A DNA stretch of 64,000 bases from Aliicoccus persicus_A (GTDB taxonomy: Bacteria; Bacillota; Bacilli; Staphylococcales; Salinicoccaceae). The position numbers and the translations under genes were made by a program. The notes beneath the pieces were generated by a model that was given only the letters and a program-made list of their open reading frames with translations, was not told the DNA's origin and made no database searches. The stretch covers positions 41,090-105,089 of the forward strand of contig DYYI01000071.1 in NCBI GenBank assembly GCA_020741755.1. Direction: 5' to 3'. Below are positions 9,058-18,927 of the stretch, in pieces; the stretch's first letter is position 1; each line of letters opens with the position of its first letter.

Positions 9058-9659
9058 TATTCTATACCGTCATCTTGATCGGTATTGAAATCTACTTCAG
9101 GCACCTCACGACTTTCGTCACTCGCTTCAAAATATTCTTTTTCATCAAAACCAAAAATACCAGCAACTAAGTTACCTGGAAACGCACGCGTGTTACGGTT
9201 AAATTCTTGAACCGAACCGTTATAATCTTGTCGCGCAACTGCGATTCTATTTTCTGTACCTGCGAGCTCATCTCGCAATCCAGTAAACTGAGTATCCGCT
9301 TTTAAGTCTGGATAGTTTTCTTGCAGTGCAATTAAACGGCTCAACGCAGAAGTCATATTATCATTGGCTTCTGATAATTCGTCTACATTTGATGCATTTC
9401 CGATATCTGTACGCGCTTCTGCAACTGCTTCAAAAATTTCACTTTCATGATCGGCATAGCCTTGAACTGTACTCACAATATTTGGTATTAAATCATTACG
9501 ACGTTCCAGTTGTGTTTCAATCTGCGCATATTGTGAATTTACATCTTCATCAAGATCTACAAACTGATTGTATTTTGGAACAATTAGAATGAGTGCTGCA
9601 ATACCAATTACAAGAACTAAACCTACGACCACAACAATCGGGATAATAAACTTTTTCAT
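9057..9659 (-). CDS. lemA: LemA family protein
   Basis: 200 residues. A single N-terminal membrane anchor (residues 3-29) is followed by the helical LemA domain, with the conserved segments YNQFVDLDEDVNSQYAQIE, RRNDLIPNIV, and FPGNLVAGIFGF near residue 160. The C-terminus is acidic. The molecular function of LemA proteins is poorly defined; in several Firmicutes the gene is paired with a TPM-domain gene as here, suggesting that the two act together at the membrane. Good Shine-Dalgarno (AGGAGG) upstream of ATG at 9659. Confidence 0.92.
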   Translation of the reverse strand: MKKFIIPIVVVVGLVLVIGIAALILIVPKYNQFVDLDEDVNSQYAQIETQLERRNDLIPNIVSTVQGYADHESEIFEAVAEARTDIGNASNVDELSEANDNMTSALSRLIALQENYPDLKADTQFTGLRDELAGTENRIAVARQDYNGSVQEFNRNTRAFPGNLVAGIFGFDEKEYFEASDESREVPEVDFNTDQDDGIE

Positions 9660-9701
9660 ATTTCCTCCTAGATTTTAACTGACTTCTAACACAAGATTGG
9701 G

Positions 9702-10967
9702 TTACTTGAATTTTACGACAAAATATTTCTTTTTACCACGTCTAACAATTGTGAATGTATCATCGAACATGTCAGCATTTGTTAACTCATGGTTTACATC
9801 CTGTTGTCTTTCACCATTGATGTAAATTGCACCATTTGTAATATCTTCTCTTGCTTGTCGTCGTGAAGGACTAATACCCGATTCTACTAAAACATTAACC
9901 AACGTTAAATCGTCCCCATTGTAATCATGTGACGGTACATCTTTAAATGCATCTTGAATTTGATCTACATTAAGTGCTTTAATATCTCCATTGAACAGTG
10001 CTTCTGTAATATTTTGAGCCTCTTGGAGTGCTTCTTCACCGTGAATAAAAGCAGTTACTGTTTCAGCCAAAGTGCGCTGTGCTTTACGTAAATGCGGTTC
10101 ATTTTTCACACTTTCTACTAATGCTTCGATCTCTTCACGGCTTAAGAATGTAAAGTATTTAATCAGCTTGATTACTTCATCATCACTTTGATTTAACCAA
10201 AACTGATAAAATTCATACGGCGATGTACGCTTCGGATCCAACCAAATATTACCGGATTCAGTCTTTCCAAACTTCTTACCATCTGCTTTTGTTAATAGTG
10301 GAATTGTTAATCCTTCCGCTTCAGTTTTACCAAACATGCGACGCATCAACTCTAGACCACTTGTAATATTCCCCCACTGATCACTACCGCCAATTTGTAA
10401 TTTACAATCATACTTCTGGTTCAAGTGACCGTAGTCAATCGCTTGAAGTATTGTGTAAGTGAACTCTGTGTATGAAATACCTGTTTCGAGTCTCGATTGG
10501 ATGGCATCCTTCGCAAGCATGTAGTTTAAGCTCACATGTTTCCCGTAATCTCTTAAAAATGAAATTAAATCAATCTCATTCAACCATTCTCTGTTGTTCA
10601 CAAATATCGGTGTATTATCAGATTCTATTTCAAAATCAAAAATATGTTGCATCTGTGCTTTCAAACCTTCGATGTTTTTATCGATTTGTTCTTCTGACAA
10701 TAGTTTACGTTCATCACTTTTAAATGAAGGGTCACCGATCATACCCGTACCCCCACCAATTAAAATAATCGGTGTATGACCATGTTCCTGAAACCGTCTC
10801 AATGTAAGCAATGGAACTAGGTGGCCGATATGTAAACTATCTGCCGTTGGGTCTGTTCCTTGATATATTTTTACATTTTCAGTTTCTAATAGCCTTGCTA
10901 AATTTTCTTCATCTGTAATTTGATGCACAATTCCTCTGTACTTTAAATCTTCTAATAACTGACTCAT
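9702..10967 (-). CDS. tyrS: Tyrosyl-tRNA synthetase
   Basis: 421 residues, class I synthetase charging tRNA-Tyr. HIGH motif at 46-49 (DSLHIGHL), tyrosine pocket segment (YTEFTYTILQAIDYGHL; GGSDQWGN), KMSKS-equivalent KFGKT at 232-236, and a C-terminal S4 RNA-binding domain from about 355. Full length compared with B. subtilis TyrS (about 420). Expression is controlled by the T-box leader directly upstream. The gene is monocistronic or the last of its transcript. Confidence 0.98.
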   Translation of the reverse strand: MSQLLEDLKYRGIVHQITDEENLARLLETENVKIYQGTDPTADSLHIGHLVPLLTLRRFQEHGHTPIILIGGGTGMIGDPSFKSDERKLLSEEQIDKNIEGLKAQMQHIFDFEIESDNTPIFVNNREWLNEIDLISFLRDYGKHVSLNYMLAKDAIQSRLETGISYTEFTYTILQAIDYGHLNQKYDCKLQIGGSDQWGNITSGLELMRRMFGKTEAEGLTIPLLTKADGKKFGKTESGNIWLDPKRTSPYEFYQFWLNQSDDEVIKLIKYFTFLSREEIEALVESVKNEPHLRKAQRTLAETVTAFIHGEEALQEAQNITEALFNGDIKALNVDQIQDAFKDVPSHDYNGDDLTLVNVLVESGISPSRRQAREDITNGAIYINGERQQDVNHELTNADMFDDTFTIVRRGKKKYFVVKFK

Positions 10968-10993
10968 GAAATCATCTCCAAAATATAATTATA

Positions 10994-11186
10994 TTAAAAA
11001 TGCACCCAATCTAATTGTTAGATTGGGTGCATGACACGGTACCACCATTCAGTTTTACTTAAATGCAAAAAGATATGCGTAAGTGTATTCGCGATATCGC
11101 ATGTGCTAATTTCCACCGACCATTAGCTCTCTAAAAGTCATACAAATATCATTACTTCTCTTACATCTTGTTGGTTATTCTATTGA
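10994..11186 (-). promoter_or_regulatory. Tyrosine T-box leader of tyrS
   Basis: The minus strand carries the T-box core GGTGGTACCGTG (11036-11047), which pairs with the uncharged tRNA acceptor end, followed by a terminator hairpin (11001-11031) and a run of U. In the Stem I region a GAA-UAC-A segment puts the tyrosine specifier codon UAC at 11085-11087. When tRNA-Tyr is uncharged the antiterminator forms and tyrS is transcribed. The specifier assignment is inference from local context. Confidence 0.93.
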
Positions 11187-11191
11187 ATTAA

Positions 11192-11221
11192 ATTATAATA
11201 AAATTCTGTTCATAAAGTCAA
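11192..11221 (-). promoter_or_regulatory. Sigma-A promoter of tyrS
   Basis: TTGACT (11216-11221), 18-base spacer, TATAAT (11192-11197) on the minus strand, just upstream of the T-box leader. Confidence 0.8.
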
Positions 11222-11307
11222 CTTCAATGAAAATGACAATATGATGAATTTCCACACAAAAAATTGTACTTTAGAACCACAAAATATTCTTAGAAAATAA
11301 CATAATG

Positions 11308-11316
11308 TGTTATAAT
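11308..11316 (+). promoter_or_regulatory. Extended -10 promoter of the penicillin-binding protein gene
   Basis: TGT-TATAAT at 11308-11316 is an extended -10 element 24 bp before the coding start, with no convincing -35 box. It is divergent from the tyrS promoter. Confidence 0.55.
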
Positions 11317-11340
11317 CCTTTTATATTGGGAGGTTACTGA

Positions 11341-13935
11341 ATGAGTAATAACAATGGTTTTTTTAATCGCCTCACTTCATTTTTTACAAGAAAACAAGAA
11401 GTTAAGGAAAAAGATAAGATACATGGTAGTTCTTTAAAAGAAAAGTATAATAACGCACGCAACCGCTTCGATAAGGTCGGTTCCCCGTTTAGGGTCGCCT
11501 TCTACACCGTTTACGATACAGTATGGAATGTCGTTTTATTTTTAATTGTAACGCTATCGTTACTCGGTATATTTGGTGGAGCAATCGGACTTGGTTATAT
11601 CGCTGCACTTGTCAATGATCATGAAATACAAACCGCTGAAGAAATGCAGCAATCGTTAACTGAAATGACCGAGAGCACAACTGTGTCTTTTGGCTCTGGT
11701 GAAGAGCTGGGAACACTCCGAACAGACTTGGTGCGTGAGAAAATAACATATGACGAAATGTCACCGTATCTCATTGATGCGCTAATCGCTACTGAAGATG
11801 AATACTTCTATGAACATAATGGTATGGTACCAAAAGCTTTCATTCGTGCATCAATACAACAATTTGCTTCAGATAACACGACGGGTGGTTCTACAATTAC
11901 GCAACAGCTCATTAAGAACCAACTCCTTACGGCAGACACGACATTTGACCGTAAAGCAACAGAAATTTTACTTTCTTTCCGAGTAGAAAAGTTACTTGAA
12001 AAGGAAGAAATTTTAGAAGCATACTTAAATCAAGTATCATTCGGCCGTAATGCAAATGGACAAAACATTGCGGGTGTTGAAGCAGCTGCACAAGGTATAT
12101 TTGGAATTTCTGCAAATGAACTAAATATTGCACAAGCGGCATTTATCGCCGGTATGCCACAGAACCCATATGCATATACACCGTTTACACAACTTGGTGA
12201 AGTTAAAGACCAAGACTACCTAGAACCTGGACTTAACCGTTTATCGTATGTACTTAATCGTATGCATACAGAAGGTATGATTACTGATGAAGAATATGAA
12301 GAAGCACAAAATTACGATATCATTGGTAATTTAACAACACGTGTCGAAACACCAAATGAATTGTATCCGCATTTAACGGATGAAGTTGAACGTCGTACAG
12401 TTCAGATTTTGAAATATGTACTCGCTGAAGAAGATGGATTGGATCGCAGTGATGTAGATAATACACCATTGATTAATGAAGAATATACAATACGTGCAAA
12501 CAGCGCGCTCCGCAATCAAGGCTATCAAATCACAACAACGATCGATAAGGAAATCTATGATACGATGCAACAGGTTAAGGATGAATCACCATATTACTAT
12601 GGTGAAAGAAGTTCAGCAGAAGCACTTGACGCACAGCCAGGACAGACGGAAGAGATGTTACAACATGAAATCGGTGCTATTTTAAAGAACAATGAAACGG
12701 GTGCAATTATCGGTTTTGTTGGCGGACGAGATTTTGAACGCTCGGCAATCAATCACGCAACGATGACGAAACGTCAAGCGGGTTCAATTATGAAACCACT
12801 TGCCGCATATGCACCAGCAATCGATAAGGGACTCATCGTTCCTGATACAGTATTGCTTGACCAAAAATTTGAAATTACGCACGAAGGTTGGGCACCGACG
12901 AACTATGATGCAGAGAATGAATACGGATTAGTTACAGCGTATCATGCACTGACAAACTCATTTAACTTGAGTACACTTCGCCTTTGGAGTCAAGTTAAAT
13001 CAGAACGTCCACAAGATTACTTAACACAAGTGGGGATTGACATTCCTCTCAACCAATATGTTGATTTAGAACGTACAACACTCGTCGATTCATTCGCGCT
13101 CGGGTCACTCGACATGTCAGTTGAAGAAAGTGTTGATGCATTCTCAAGCCTTGCAAACAACGGTATGTTCGCTGAAAGCTATATGATCGAAACGATTACA
13201 GGTCCTGGTGGAGAAGTTGTCTACCAACATGAAGTAGAACCGATAAGAGTATGGGAAGATTCTACAGCTTACTTAACATCAGAAATATTAGAAAATGTAT
13301 TTAGAGAAGGTTCTGCCTACTACATCAGTGACTACTATGATCAAGTTTCAGGCACTTATGACTGGGCAGGTAAGACTGGTACAACAGACAGTTTCGTCGA
13401 CTCATGGTTTACAGCATATAATCCAGAAGTAACACTCGGTGTTTGGATGGGTTATGACCAACGTATCCCACAAGTATATGAAACCTACCAAGAAGAACGT
13501 CACCATATTTACACATGGAGAGAATATGCGAGTCGCTTATCCGAAGTGAACCCAGAGCTTATGGGTGCGAATCAGTTTAGAGCTCAACCATCTTCGGTAT
13601 CACAAGCAAGATTCTGTGCATTGACGATGGAACTCGAGTCAGATTGTGATACACGATATGACAGAGTAATCACTGGTTTAGTTGCAGACAATACGCTTTT
13701 AGAACCAAAAGAAAATATTACTGATTACCGTATTCAAGAGCGTCTTGGCGCTGGATTCTATGGTATCTCACCTGCATTAAACGTTTCTGATTATCAAGGA
13801 CAGGTTAGACAAGACTGGAGCCGAACATACACAATTGGTAGCTCTTCATCATCTCAATCTGACAATGACAACAATGACAATCAACAAGAAACAGAACAAT
13901 CAGGCGATGACGGAACAGAAGACGGATCATGGTAA
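11341..13935 (+). CDS. Class A penicillin-binding protein (transglycosylase/transpeptidase, PBP1a type)
   Basis: 864 residues. Cytoplasmic basic N-terminus, one membrane helix about 62-90, then a GT51 glycosyltransferase domain with catalytic Glu152 (TEDEYFYEH), GGSTITQQLIKN at 182-193 and the RKATEILLSFRVEKLL block; the transpeptidase domain has SxxK at 482-485 (SIMK), SxN at 540-542 (SFN) and KTG at 678-680. All catalytic residues for polymerising and cross-linking peptidoglycan are present. The tail after about residue 830 is low complexity, rich in Ser, Asp, Asn, Gln and Glu, as in many Firmicute PBP1s. Placed next to tyrS, divergent, with its own extended -10 promoter and terminator. Confidence 0.95.
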   Translation: MSNNNGFFNRLTSFFTRKQEVKEKDKIHGSSLKEKYNNARNRFDKVGSPFRVAFYTVYDTVWNVVLFLIVTLSLLGIFGGAIGLGYIAALVNDHEIQTAEEMQQSLTEMTESTTVSFGSGEELGTLRTDLVREKITYDEMSPYLIDALIATEDEYFYEHNGMVPKAFIRASIQQFASDNTTGGSTITQQLIKNQLLTADTTFDRKATEILLSFRVEKLLEKEEILEAYLNQVSFGRNANGQNIAGVEAAAQGIFGISANELNIAQAAFIAGMPQNPYAYTPFTQLGEVKDQDYLEPGLNRLSYVLNRMHTEGMITDEEYEEAQNYDIIGNLTTRVETPNELYPHLTDEVERRTVQILKYVLAEEDGLDRSDVDNTPLINEEYTIRANSALRNQGYQITTTIDKEIYDTMQQVKDESPYYYGERSSAEALDAQPGQTEEMLQHEIGAILKNNETGAIIGFVGGRDFERSAINHATMTKRQAGSIMKPLAAYAPAIDKGLIVPDTVLLDQKFEITHEGWAPTNYDAENEYGLVTAYHALTNSFNLSTLRLWSQVKSERPQDYLTQVGIDIPLNQYVDLERTTLVDSFALGSLDMSVEESVDAFSSLANNGMFAESYMIETITGPGGEVVYQHEVEPIRVWEDSTAYLTSEILENVFREGSAYYISDYYDQVSGTYDWAGKTGTTDSFVDSWFTAYNPEVTLGVWMGYDQRIPQVYETYQEERHHIYTWREYASRLSEVNPELMGANQFRAQPSSVSQARFCALTMELESDCDTRYDRVITGLVADNTLLEPKENITDYRIQERLGAGFYGISPALNVSDYQGQVRQDWSRTYTIGSSSSSQSDNDNNDNQQETEQSGDDGTEDGSW

Positions 13936-13945
13936 ACATAAATTA

Positions 13946-13979
13946 AGCATATCCCCTATTAAAGGGATATGCTTTTTTT
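13946..13979 (+). terminator. Rho-independent terminator of the PBP gene
   Basis: Perfect 10-bp stem AGCATATCCC/GGGATATGCT with an eight-base loop followed by seven T. Confidence 0.95.
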
Positions 13980-14006
13980 GATGGTTATTTTTGTATTACT
14001 GATAAC

Positions 14007-14048
14007 AAAAAACTCCCCTATCACTGATAGAAATCAATGATAGAGGAG
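14007..14048 (-). terminator. Rho-independent terminator of fhs
   Basis: On the minus strand CTCCTCTATCA (14038-14048) pairs with TGATAGGGGAG (14013-14023) with one G-U/mismatch position, followed by TTTTTTG. Confidence 0.88.
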
Positions 14049-14070
14049 AAAATTTATGATTTATTTTAGA

Positions 14071-15738
14071 TTAGAATAATCCTTTAGAGTTACCATCTTT
14101 GTCAACGTCCATGTGAACCGCTGAAGGTACTTTTGGTAAACCAGGCATTGTCATGATGTCACCTGTTAATGCAACAACAAATCCAGCACCTGCTTTAGCA
14201 ATTACTTCACGTACAGTAACTTCGAATCCTTCTGGACGACCAAGTAATTTTGGATTGTCACTGAGTGAATACTGAGTTTTTGCCATACATACTGGGAAGT
14301 GTCCCCATCCGTTTTTCTCAATTTCAGCAATTTGTTTTTTCGCTTTGTCTGTTAATACAACACCAGAACCACCGTAAACTTCTGTTACGATCGTGTTGAT
14401 TTTATCAGCAATTGGCATTTCATCTTCATATAGGAACTTAAAGTTTTGTGGTTGGTCAAGTACTTCTAATACTTTCTCAGCAAGCTCAACGCCGCCTTCT
14501 CCACCTTTTTCCCAAACTTTAGTCAGTGCAATACGCACGCCTAAATCGTTACAATAGTCCAACACGAATTGACGCTCTTCATCTGTGTCTGTAACGAAGT
14601 CATTCAGTGCAACAACGGGCTCAACACCGAATTTTCTAGCATTTTCAATGTGTTTTTCTAAGTTTTTAATACCCGCTTTAAGTGCATCAACGTTTGCTTC
14701 ACCTAGATCTTCTTTCGCTACGCCACCGTTCATTTTTAACGCACGGATTGTCGCAACAAGCACGATTGCATCTGGTTCAAATCCAGCTTTACGCGCCTTG
14801 ATGTCCATGAATTTTTCTCCACCTAAGTCTGAACCGAATCCACACTCAGTCACAACGATATCTGACAATTTACGTGCAGTGTTCGTAGCGATGACAGAGT
14901 TACATCCATGTGCGATGTTTGCGAATGGACCACCATGAATTAATGCTGGTGTACCTTCCATCGTTTGTACTAAGTTGGGTTTAATTGCTTCTTTTAACAA
15001 TAATGCAAGTGAGCCTTGTACTTTTAATTCTGCAACCGTTACTGGTTTACGATCATACGTATAACCGATAACAATTTGAGAAAGTTTCTCTTTTAGGTCT
15101 TCGATATCATTCGATAAGCAAAGCACAGCCATGATTTCACTCGCAACTGTAATATCAAAACCATCTTCACGTGGCACACCTTGTGCAGGACCACCAAGAC
15201 CGATTGTTACGTTACGTAATGCACGGTCGTTCATATCTAATACGCGTTTCCATGTGACACGTCTAGGATCAATGTTTAATTGATTCCCTTGGTGAATATG
15301 GTTATCGATGAATGCAGCTAACGCATTGTTTGCAGTTGTAATTGCATGCAAGTCACCATTGAAGTGTAAGTTGATCTCTTCCATCGGTAGTACTTGCGCA
15401 TGCCCACCACCAGTTGCGCCACCTTTAATACCCATTACAGGTCCTAATGATGGTTCGCGAAGTGCAACCATAACATTTTTGCCAAGTTTATTGAACGCGT
15501 CTGATAAACCAACAGTACATGTCGATTTACCTTCACCTGCAGGTGTTGGGTTCATTGCAGATACGAGAACAATTTTAGATGATTTTTCATCACCTTCAAG
15601 CTTATGAATATCTACCTTTGCTTTGTACTTACCGTACATTTCAAGTGCTTCATTTGGAATGCCGGCTTTCTTAGCAATCTCTTCAATCGGTTGAATTGAA
15701 GCTTGTGATGCAATTTCCTGATCTGTTAAATGTGCCAT
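14071..15738 (-). CDS. fhs: Formate-tetrahydrofolate ligase
   Basis: 555 residues, the same length as the staphylococcal enzyme. It makes 10-formyl-THF from formate, THF and ATP, feeding purine and fMet-tRNA synthesis. The ATP-binding loop TPAGEGKST is at 65-73; family blocks LREPSLGPVMGIKGGATGGG and ITNNALAA-like segments are intact, and the C-terminal DIMTMPGLPKVPSA block is present. ATG start with GGAG upstream. Single-gene unit between the PBP gene and acsA, closed by the hairpin at 14007-14048. Confidence 0.98.
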   Translation of the reverse strand: MAHLTDQEIASQASIQPIEEIAKKAGIPNEALEMYGKYKAKVDIHKLEGDEKSSKIVLVSAMNPTPAGEGKSTCTVGLSDAFNKLGKNVMVALREPSLGPVMGIKGGATGGGHAQVLPMEEINLHFNGDLHAITTANNALAAFIDNHIHQGNQLNIDPRRVTWKRVLDMNDRALRNVTIGLGGPAQGVPREDGFDITVASEIMAVLCLSNDIEDLKEKLSQIVIGYTYDRKPVTVAELKVQGSLALLLKEAIKPNLVQTMEGTPALIHGGPFANIAHGCNSVIATNTARKLSDIVVTECGFGSDLGGEKFMDIKARKAGFEPDAIVLVATIRALKMNGGVAKEDLGEANVDALKAGIKNLEKHIENARKFGVEPVVALNDFVTDTDEERQFVLDYCNDLGVRIALTKVWEKGGEGGVELAEKVLEVLDQPQNFKFLYEDEMPIADKINTIVTEVYGGSGVVLTDKAKKQIAEIEKNGWGHFPVCMAKTQYSLSDNPKLLGRPEGFEVTVREVIAKAGAGFVVALTGDIMTMPGLPKVPSAVHMDVDKDGNSKGLF

Positions 15739-15832
15739 ACAATTAAACTCTCCTTGTCATGTAGATTACTCTCTTATTATTACATATTTCATCTAAAACA
15801 AAAAGGCTCTATACTCGATTACGGCATTTAGA

Positions 15833-17554
15833 TTAATCGTCATCGAGTGCGCTTAAATCCCCTTCTGGTAAGTTTAACTCCCACGCTTTTAACACACGAC
15901 GCATGATCTTACCACTGCGCGTTTTCGGTAATTTATCTTTAAACTCAATCTCACGCGGTGCAGCATGTGCTGCAAGTCCATTTTTTACAAACAAACGAAT
16001 GTCTTCCTTCAGTTCATCTGATGGTTCGTATTCTTTTTTCAATGTGATAAACGCCTTGACAATTTCGCCACGAATCGGATCTGGTTTACCGATGACACCT
16101 GCTTCTTGAATTGCTTCATGCTCGACGAGCTTTGACTCGATTTCAAACGGACCAACTCGTTCACCAGCTGTCATGATGACATCATCGACGCGTCCTTGGA
16201 ACCAATAATAGCCATCTTCATCTTTATATGCTGAATCTCCTGATACGTACCAGTCATTAATAAAGTATGAATCGTATTTCGCATCATTCTTCCAAATCTT
16301 ACGCATCATCGCTGGCCATCCACGTTTTAAAGCGAGGTTACCCATGCGATTTGCTGGCAATTCATTCCCCTGATCATCAACGATTGCCGCTTCTACGCCA
16401 GGTAATGGTTTACCCATCGAACCACCACGAATTTCCATACCTGGGAAATTAACGATACAGTGCGCACCAGTCTCTGTCATCCACCACGTGTCATGAATGC
16501 GGCGATTGTAAACATCCATCCCCCATTTTACAACTTCAGGATTCAGTGGCTCACCGACTGAAAGTACATGTCTCACATGAGATAGATCATACTGATTGAC
16601 GACTTCATCACCAGCACCCATCAGCATTCTAAACGCAGTTGGTGCACTGTACCAAACCGTCACTTTTAAGTCTTCTAATGCGCCATACCAAGACTCTGGT
16701 GAGAAGCGTCCACCGACAACAACATTCGTCACACCATTTAACCATGGCGCAAATATTCCGTATGATGTACCTGTCACCCAGCCTGGGTCTGCTGTACACC
16801 AATAAACATCATCTTCTTTTAAATCAAGCACCACTTTACCTGAGTAGTACTGTTGAATCATTGCATATTGTGCGTGTAATACACCTTTTGGTACACCTGT
16901 TGAACCACTTGTGTAATGTAAGATGAGTCCATCTTCTTTATCTAGCCAGACGATATCAAACGCAGTGCTCGCATCATTCATTCCTTTTCTAAAATCTACG
17001 ATTTTGTCTTCTGCAGTAACTTCATCTCCAACGACAATAATCTTCTCTAGAGAAGGCAGTTCATCAACAGGTACACGCGTTAACAATTCTGGTGTTGTTA
17101 CAAGCACGCGCGCACCACTGTTTTCGAGGCGATCCTTCACTGCTTTTTCCATAAAGGCCTCAAATAATGGTCCTACAATTGCGCCTAATTTTAAACTACC
17201 AAGCAATGCGAAATAGAGTTCCGGTGAACGGGGCATAAAGATAAAAATCCGATCACCTTTTTCGATGTTTGCATTATCTTTTAGTACATTTGCCGCTTGG
17301 TTTGTTTTATCTTGCATTTCTTTAAATGTGTATCTTTCAATTACATCGTTATTTTTGAAGATCAGTGCTTGCTTGTTACCCAGACCTTTTTCAACATTAT
17401 AATCGATGCATTCATATGCCATATTAAATTTTCCAGTTTCATACCATGAGAACTGTTTTTCTATCTCTGCCCAATCATGTGATTCATAGGCTGCATCGTA
17501 ATCTTTCATATTTGGATACTGATCCGTTACTTTATACTTTTCGACTTGCACCAT
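15833..17554 (-). CDS. acsA: Acetyl-CoA synthetase (acetate-CoA ligase)
   Basis: About 573 residues of the adenylate-forming superfamily; activates acetate to acetyl-CoA via acetyl-AMP. Seen: phosphate-binding loop YTSGSTGVPKG near 215, TWWMTETG motif, and the C-terminal PKTRSGKIMRR motif with the catalytic lysine near 549. That lysine is the one that AcuA/Pat-type acetyltransferases acetylate in this family, and acuA lies divergently next door. The frame opens at a TTG (17560), but AAAGGAG is six bases before the ATG at 17554, which is preferred. B. subtilis and S. aureus have the same acsA-acuABC arrangement. Confidence 0.97.
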   Translation of the reverse strand: MVQVEKYKVTDQYPNMKDYDAAYESHDWAEIEKQFSWYETGKFNMAYECIDYNVEKGLGNKQALIFKNNDVIERYTFKEMQDKTNQAANVLKDNANIEKGDRIFIFMPRSPELYFALLGSLKLGAIVGPLFEAFMEKAVKDRLENSGARVLVTTPELLTRVPVDELPSLEKIIVVGDEVTAEDKIVDFRKGMNDASTAFDIVWLDKEDGLILHYTSGSTGVPKGVLHAQYAMIQQYYSGKVVLDLKEDDVYWCTADPGWVTGTSYGIFAPWLNGVTNVVVGGRFSPESWYGALEDLKVTVWYSAPTAFRMLMGAGDEVVNQYDLSHVRHVLSVGEPLNPEVVKWGMDVYNRRIHDTWWMTETGAHCIVNFPGMEIRGGSMGKPLPGVEAAIVDDQGNELPANRMGNLALKRGWPAMMRKIWKNDAKYDSYFINDWYVSGDSAYKDEDGYYWFQGRVDDVIMTAGERVGPFEIESKLVEHEAIQEAGVIGKPDPIRGEIVKAFITLKKEYEPSDELKEDIRLFVKNGLAAHAAPREIEFKDKLPKTRSGKIMRRVLKAWELNLPEGDLSALDDD

Positions 17555-17650
17555 CACCAACTCCTTTATTTAATCTTACTTCTCTTTATTATATAATAAA
17601 TATGTATTTAATTTCAAAACCATTTATATTCATAAAACGGAGGTGACACC

Positions 17651-18283
17651 GTGATACATCACAAGCAATACTTTAAGAGCGATCACACTAGTCAATCACA
17701 TCAATTTATTGTTGAGGGGCCGGTAGATCCGGAAATACTCAAAAGATATCAATTTGATGACGGATTGGATTCGTTTCGTCTACCTGAAGAGCAATTTGAA
17801 GCATTGATTGAAATTGCTGAATTACCTGAAGGTAGAATTATCATTGCGCGCGAGGACGATTTAATTGTTGGCTATATCACGTTCGTTCATCCCGATCCAT
17901 ATGAACGCTGGAGCGACGGTAATTTACCTTATATATTAGAACTTGGTGCTGTTGAAGTTACACCGAAGTTTAGACAGTTTGGTCTTGCGTCAAGCATGCT
18001 AAAGCTGTCATTCCAAGATAATCAAATGGAAGAGTACATCGTGATTACGACAGAATATTATTGGCACTGGGACTTAAAATCATCAAACCTCGATGTATAT
18101 GAGTATAAAAACATGATGATACGTTTTATGCAGCAGGTTGGTTTTGAAGTATACCAAACCAATGACCCAGAAATTACATCACATCCAGCAAATACTTTAA
18201 TGGCAAGAGTTGGCGCAAATATTGATGATACGAAGCGCATTCAATTCGATAAAATACGATTCAAAGATCGCTTTTTCTTTTAG
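17651..18283 (+). CDS. acuA: Protein lysine acetyltransferase AcuA
   Basis: 210 residues with a GNAT acetyltransferase core (GYITFVHPDPYERW ... LELGAVEVTPKFRQFGLASSMLKLSF, the latter containing the acetyl-CoA binding turn, here RQFGLAS). AcuA inactivates acetyl-CoA synthetase by acetylating its catalytic lysine, and AcuC reverses this. GGAGG ribosome binding site; first gene of acuABC with 11 bp to acuB. Divergent from its target gene acsA with about 96 bp between the coding starts. Confidence 0.95.
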   Translation: MIHHKQYFKSDHTSQSHQFIVEGPVDPEILKRYQFDDGLDSFRLPEEQFEALIEIAELPEGRIIIAREDDLIVGYITFVHPDPYERWSDGNLPYILELGAVEVTPKFRQFGLASSMLKLSFQDNQMEEYIVITTEYYWHWDLKSSNLDVYEYKNMMIRFMQQVGFEVYQTNDPEITSHPANTLMARVGANIDDTKRIQFDKIRFKDRFFF

Positions 18284-18294
18284 GAGGATAACAA

Positions 18295-18924
18295 ATGTTA
18301 GTAGAGCGCATAATGACGCATGATGTTAAAACATTAACGAAAGACGACACGATAAAAGATGCAATAGAAATGATGAAGAAATTTTCATTCCGACATATTC
18401 CAATCGTCAACGTACGCGATGAAATAGAGGGTATTATTTCTGAAAGTGATATTAAGATTACTGTACCGGAATCAATCACAGGACTTGATACCCAGACATT
18501 CCTCAGTACACCACTATCTGAAGTGATGATTAAACACCCTATGACGTGTCACCCACTAGACTTTGTCGCTGAAATTGCACTTGATTTTTATCAGTATACT
18601 ATTGGCGCAATACCTGTCGTTAGAAACAAGAAAATAGTCGGTATCGTAACGCAAAAAGATATGTTGAATACGTTCATAGAATTGACGGGTATTACAGAAC
18701 CCGGATCGATTATCGAAGTGGATACAGAAGACCAAACCGGTGTAATATATGAACTCGGCAAAGTGTTTAAAGAATTAAACATAAAGATTATCAGCGTGTC
18801 AGTATATAATAATAAGGATATATCTAAAAATAAAATCATCGTATTACGCATACAAGCAATGAATCCATTAATCGCAATTAATAAGTTAAAAGATAAAGGC
18901 TTTAAAGTGTTGGAGCCACAGTAA
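18295..18924 (+). CDS. acuB: AcuB, CBS-domain and ACT-domain protein
   Basis: 209 residues: two CBS motifs (about 1-60, MLVERIMTHDVKTL, and about 70-130, VMIKHPMTCHP) followed by a C-terminal ACT-like domain (about 135-209). CBS pairs usually bind adenine nucleotides, so a ligand-sensing role in acetate metabolism is plausible; the precise activity of AcuB is not established. Strong AGGAGG site; middle gene of the acu operon, 3 bp from acuC. Confidence 0.93.
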   Translation: MLVERIMTHDVKTLTKDDTIKDAIEMMKKFSFRHIPIVNVRDEIEGIISESDIKITVPESITGLDTQTFLSTPLSEVMIKHPMTCHPLDFVAEIALDFYQYTIGAIPVVRNKKIVGIVTQKDMLNTFIELTGITEPGSIIEVDTEDQTGVIYELGKVFKELNIKIISVSVYNNKDISKNKIIVLRIQAMNPLIAINKLKDKGFKVLEPQ

Positions 18925-18927
18925 CTT

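Noticed and set aside
14585..14938. 117-residue plus-strand frame inside fhs
   Set aside because: Shadow of a strongly conserved minus-strand gene; no ribosome binding site or recognisable protein.
17561..17650. CcpA binding (cre) site between acsA and acuA
   Set aside because: No match close to the cre consensus TGNAANCGNWNNCW could be found by eye, although these genes are CcpA targets in relatives.
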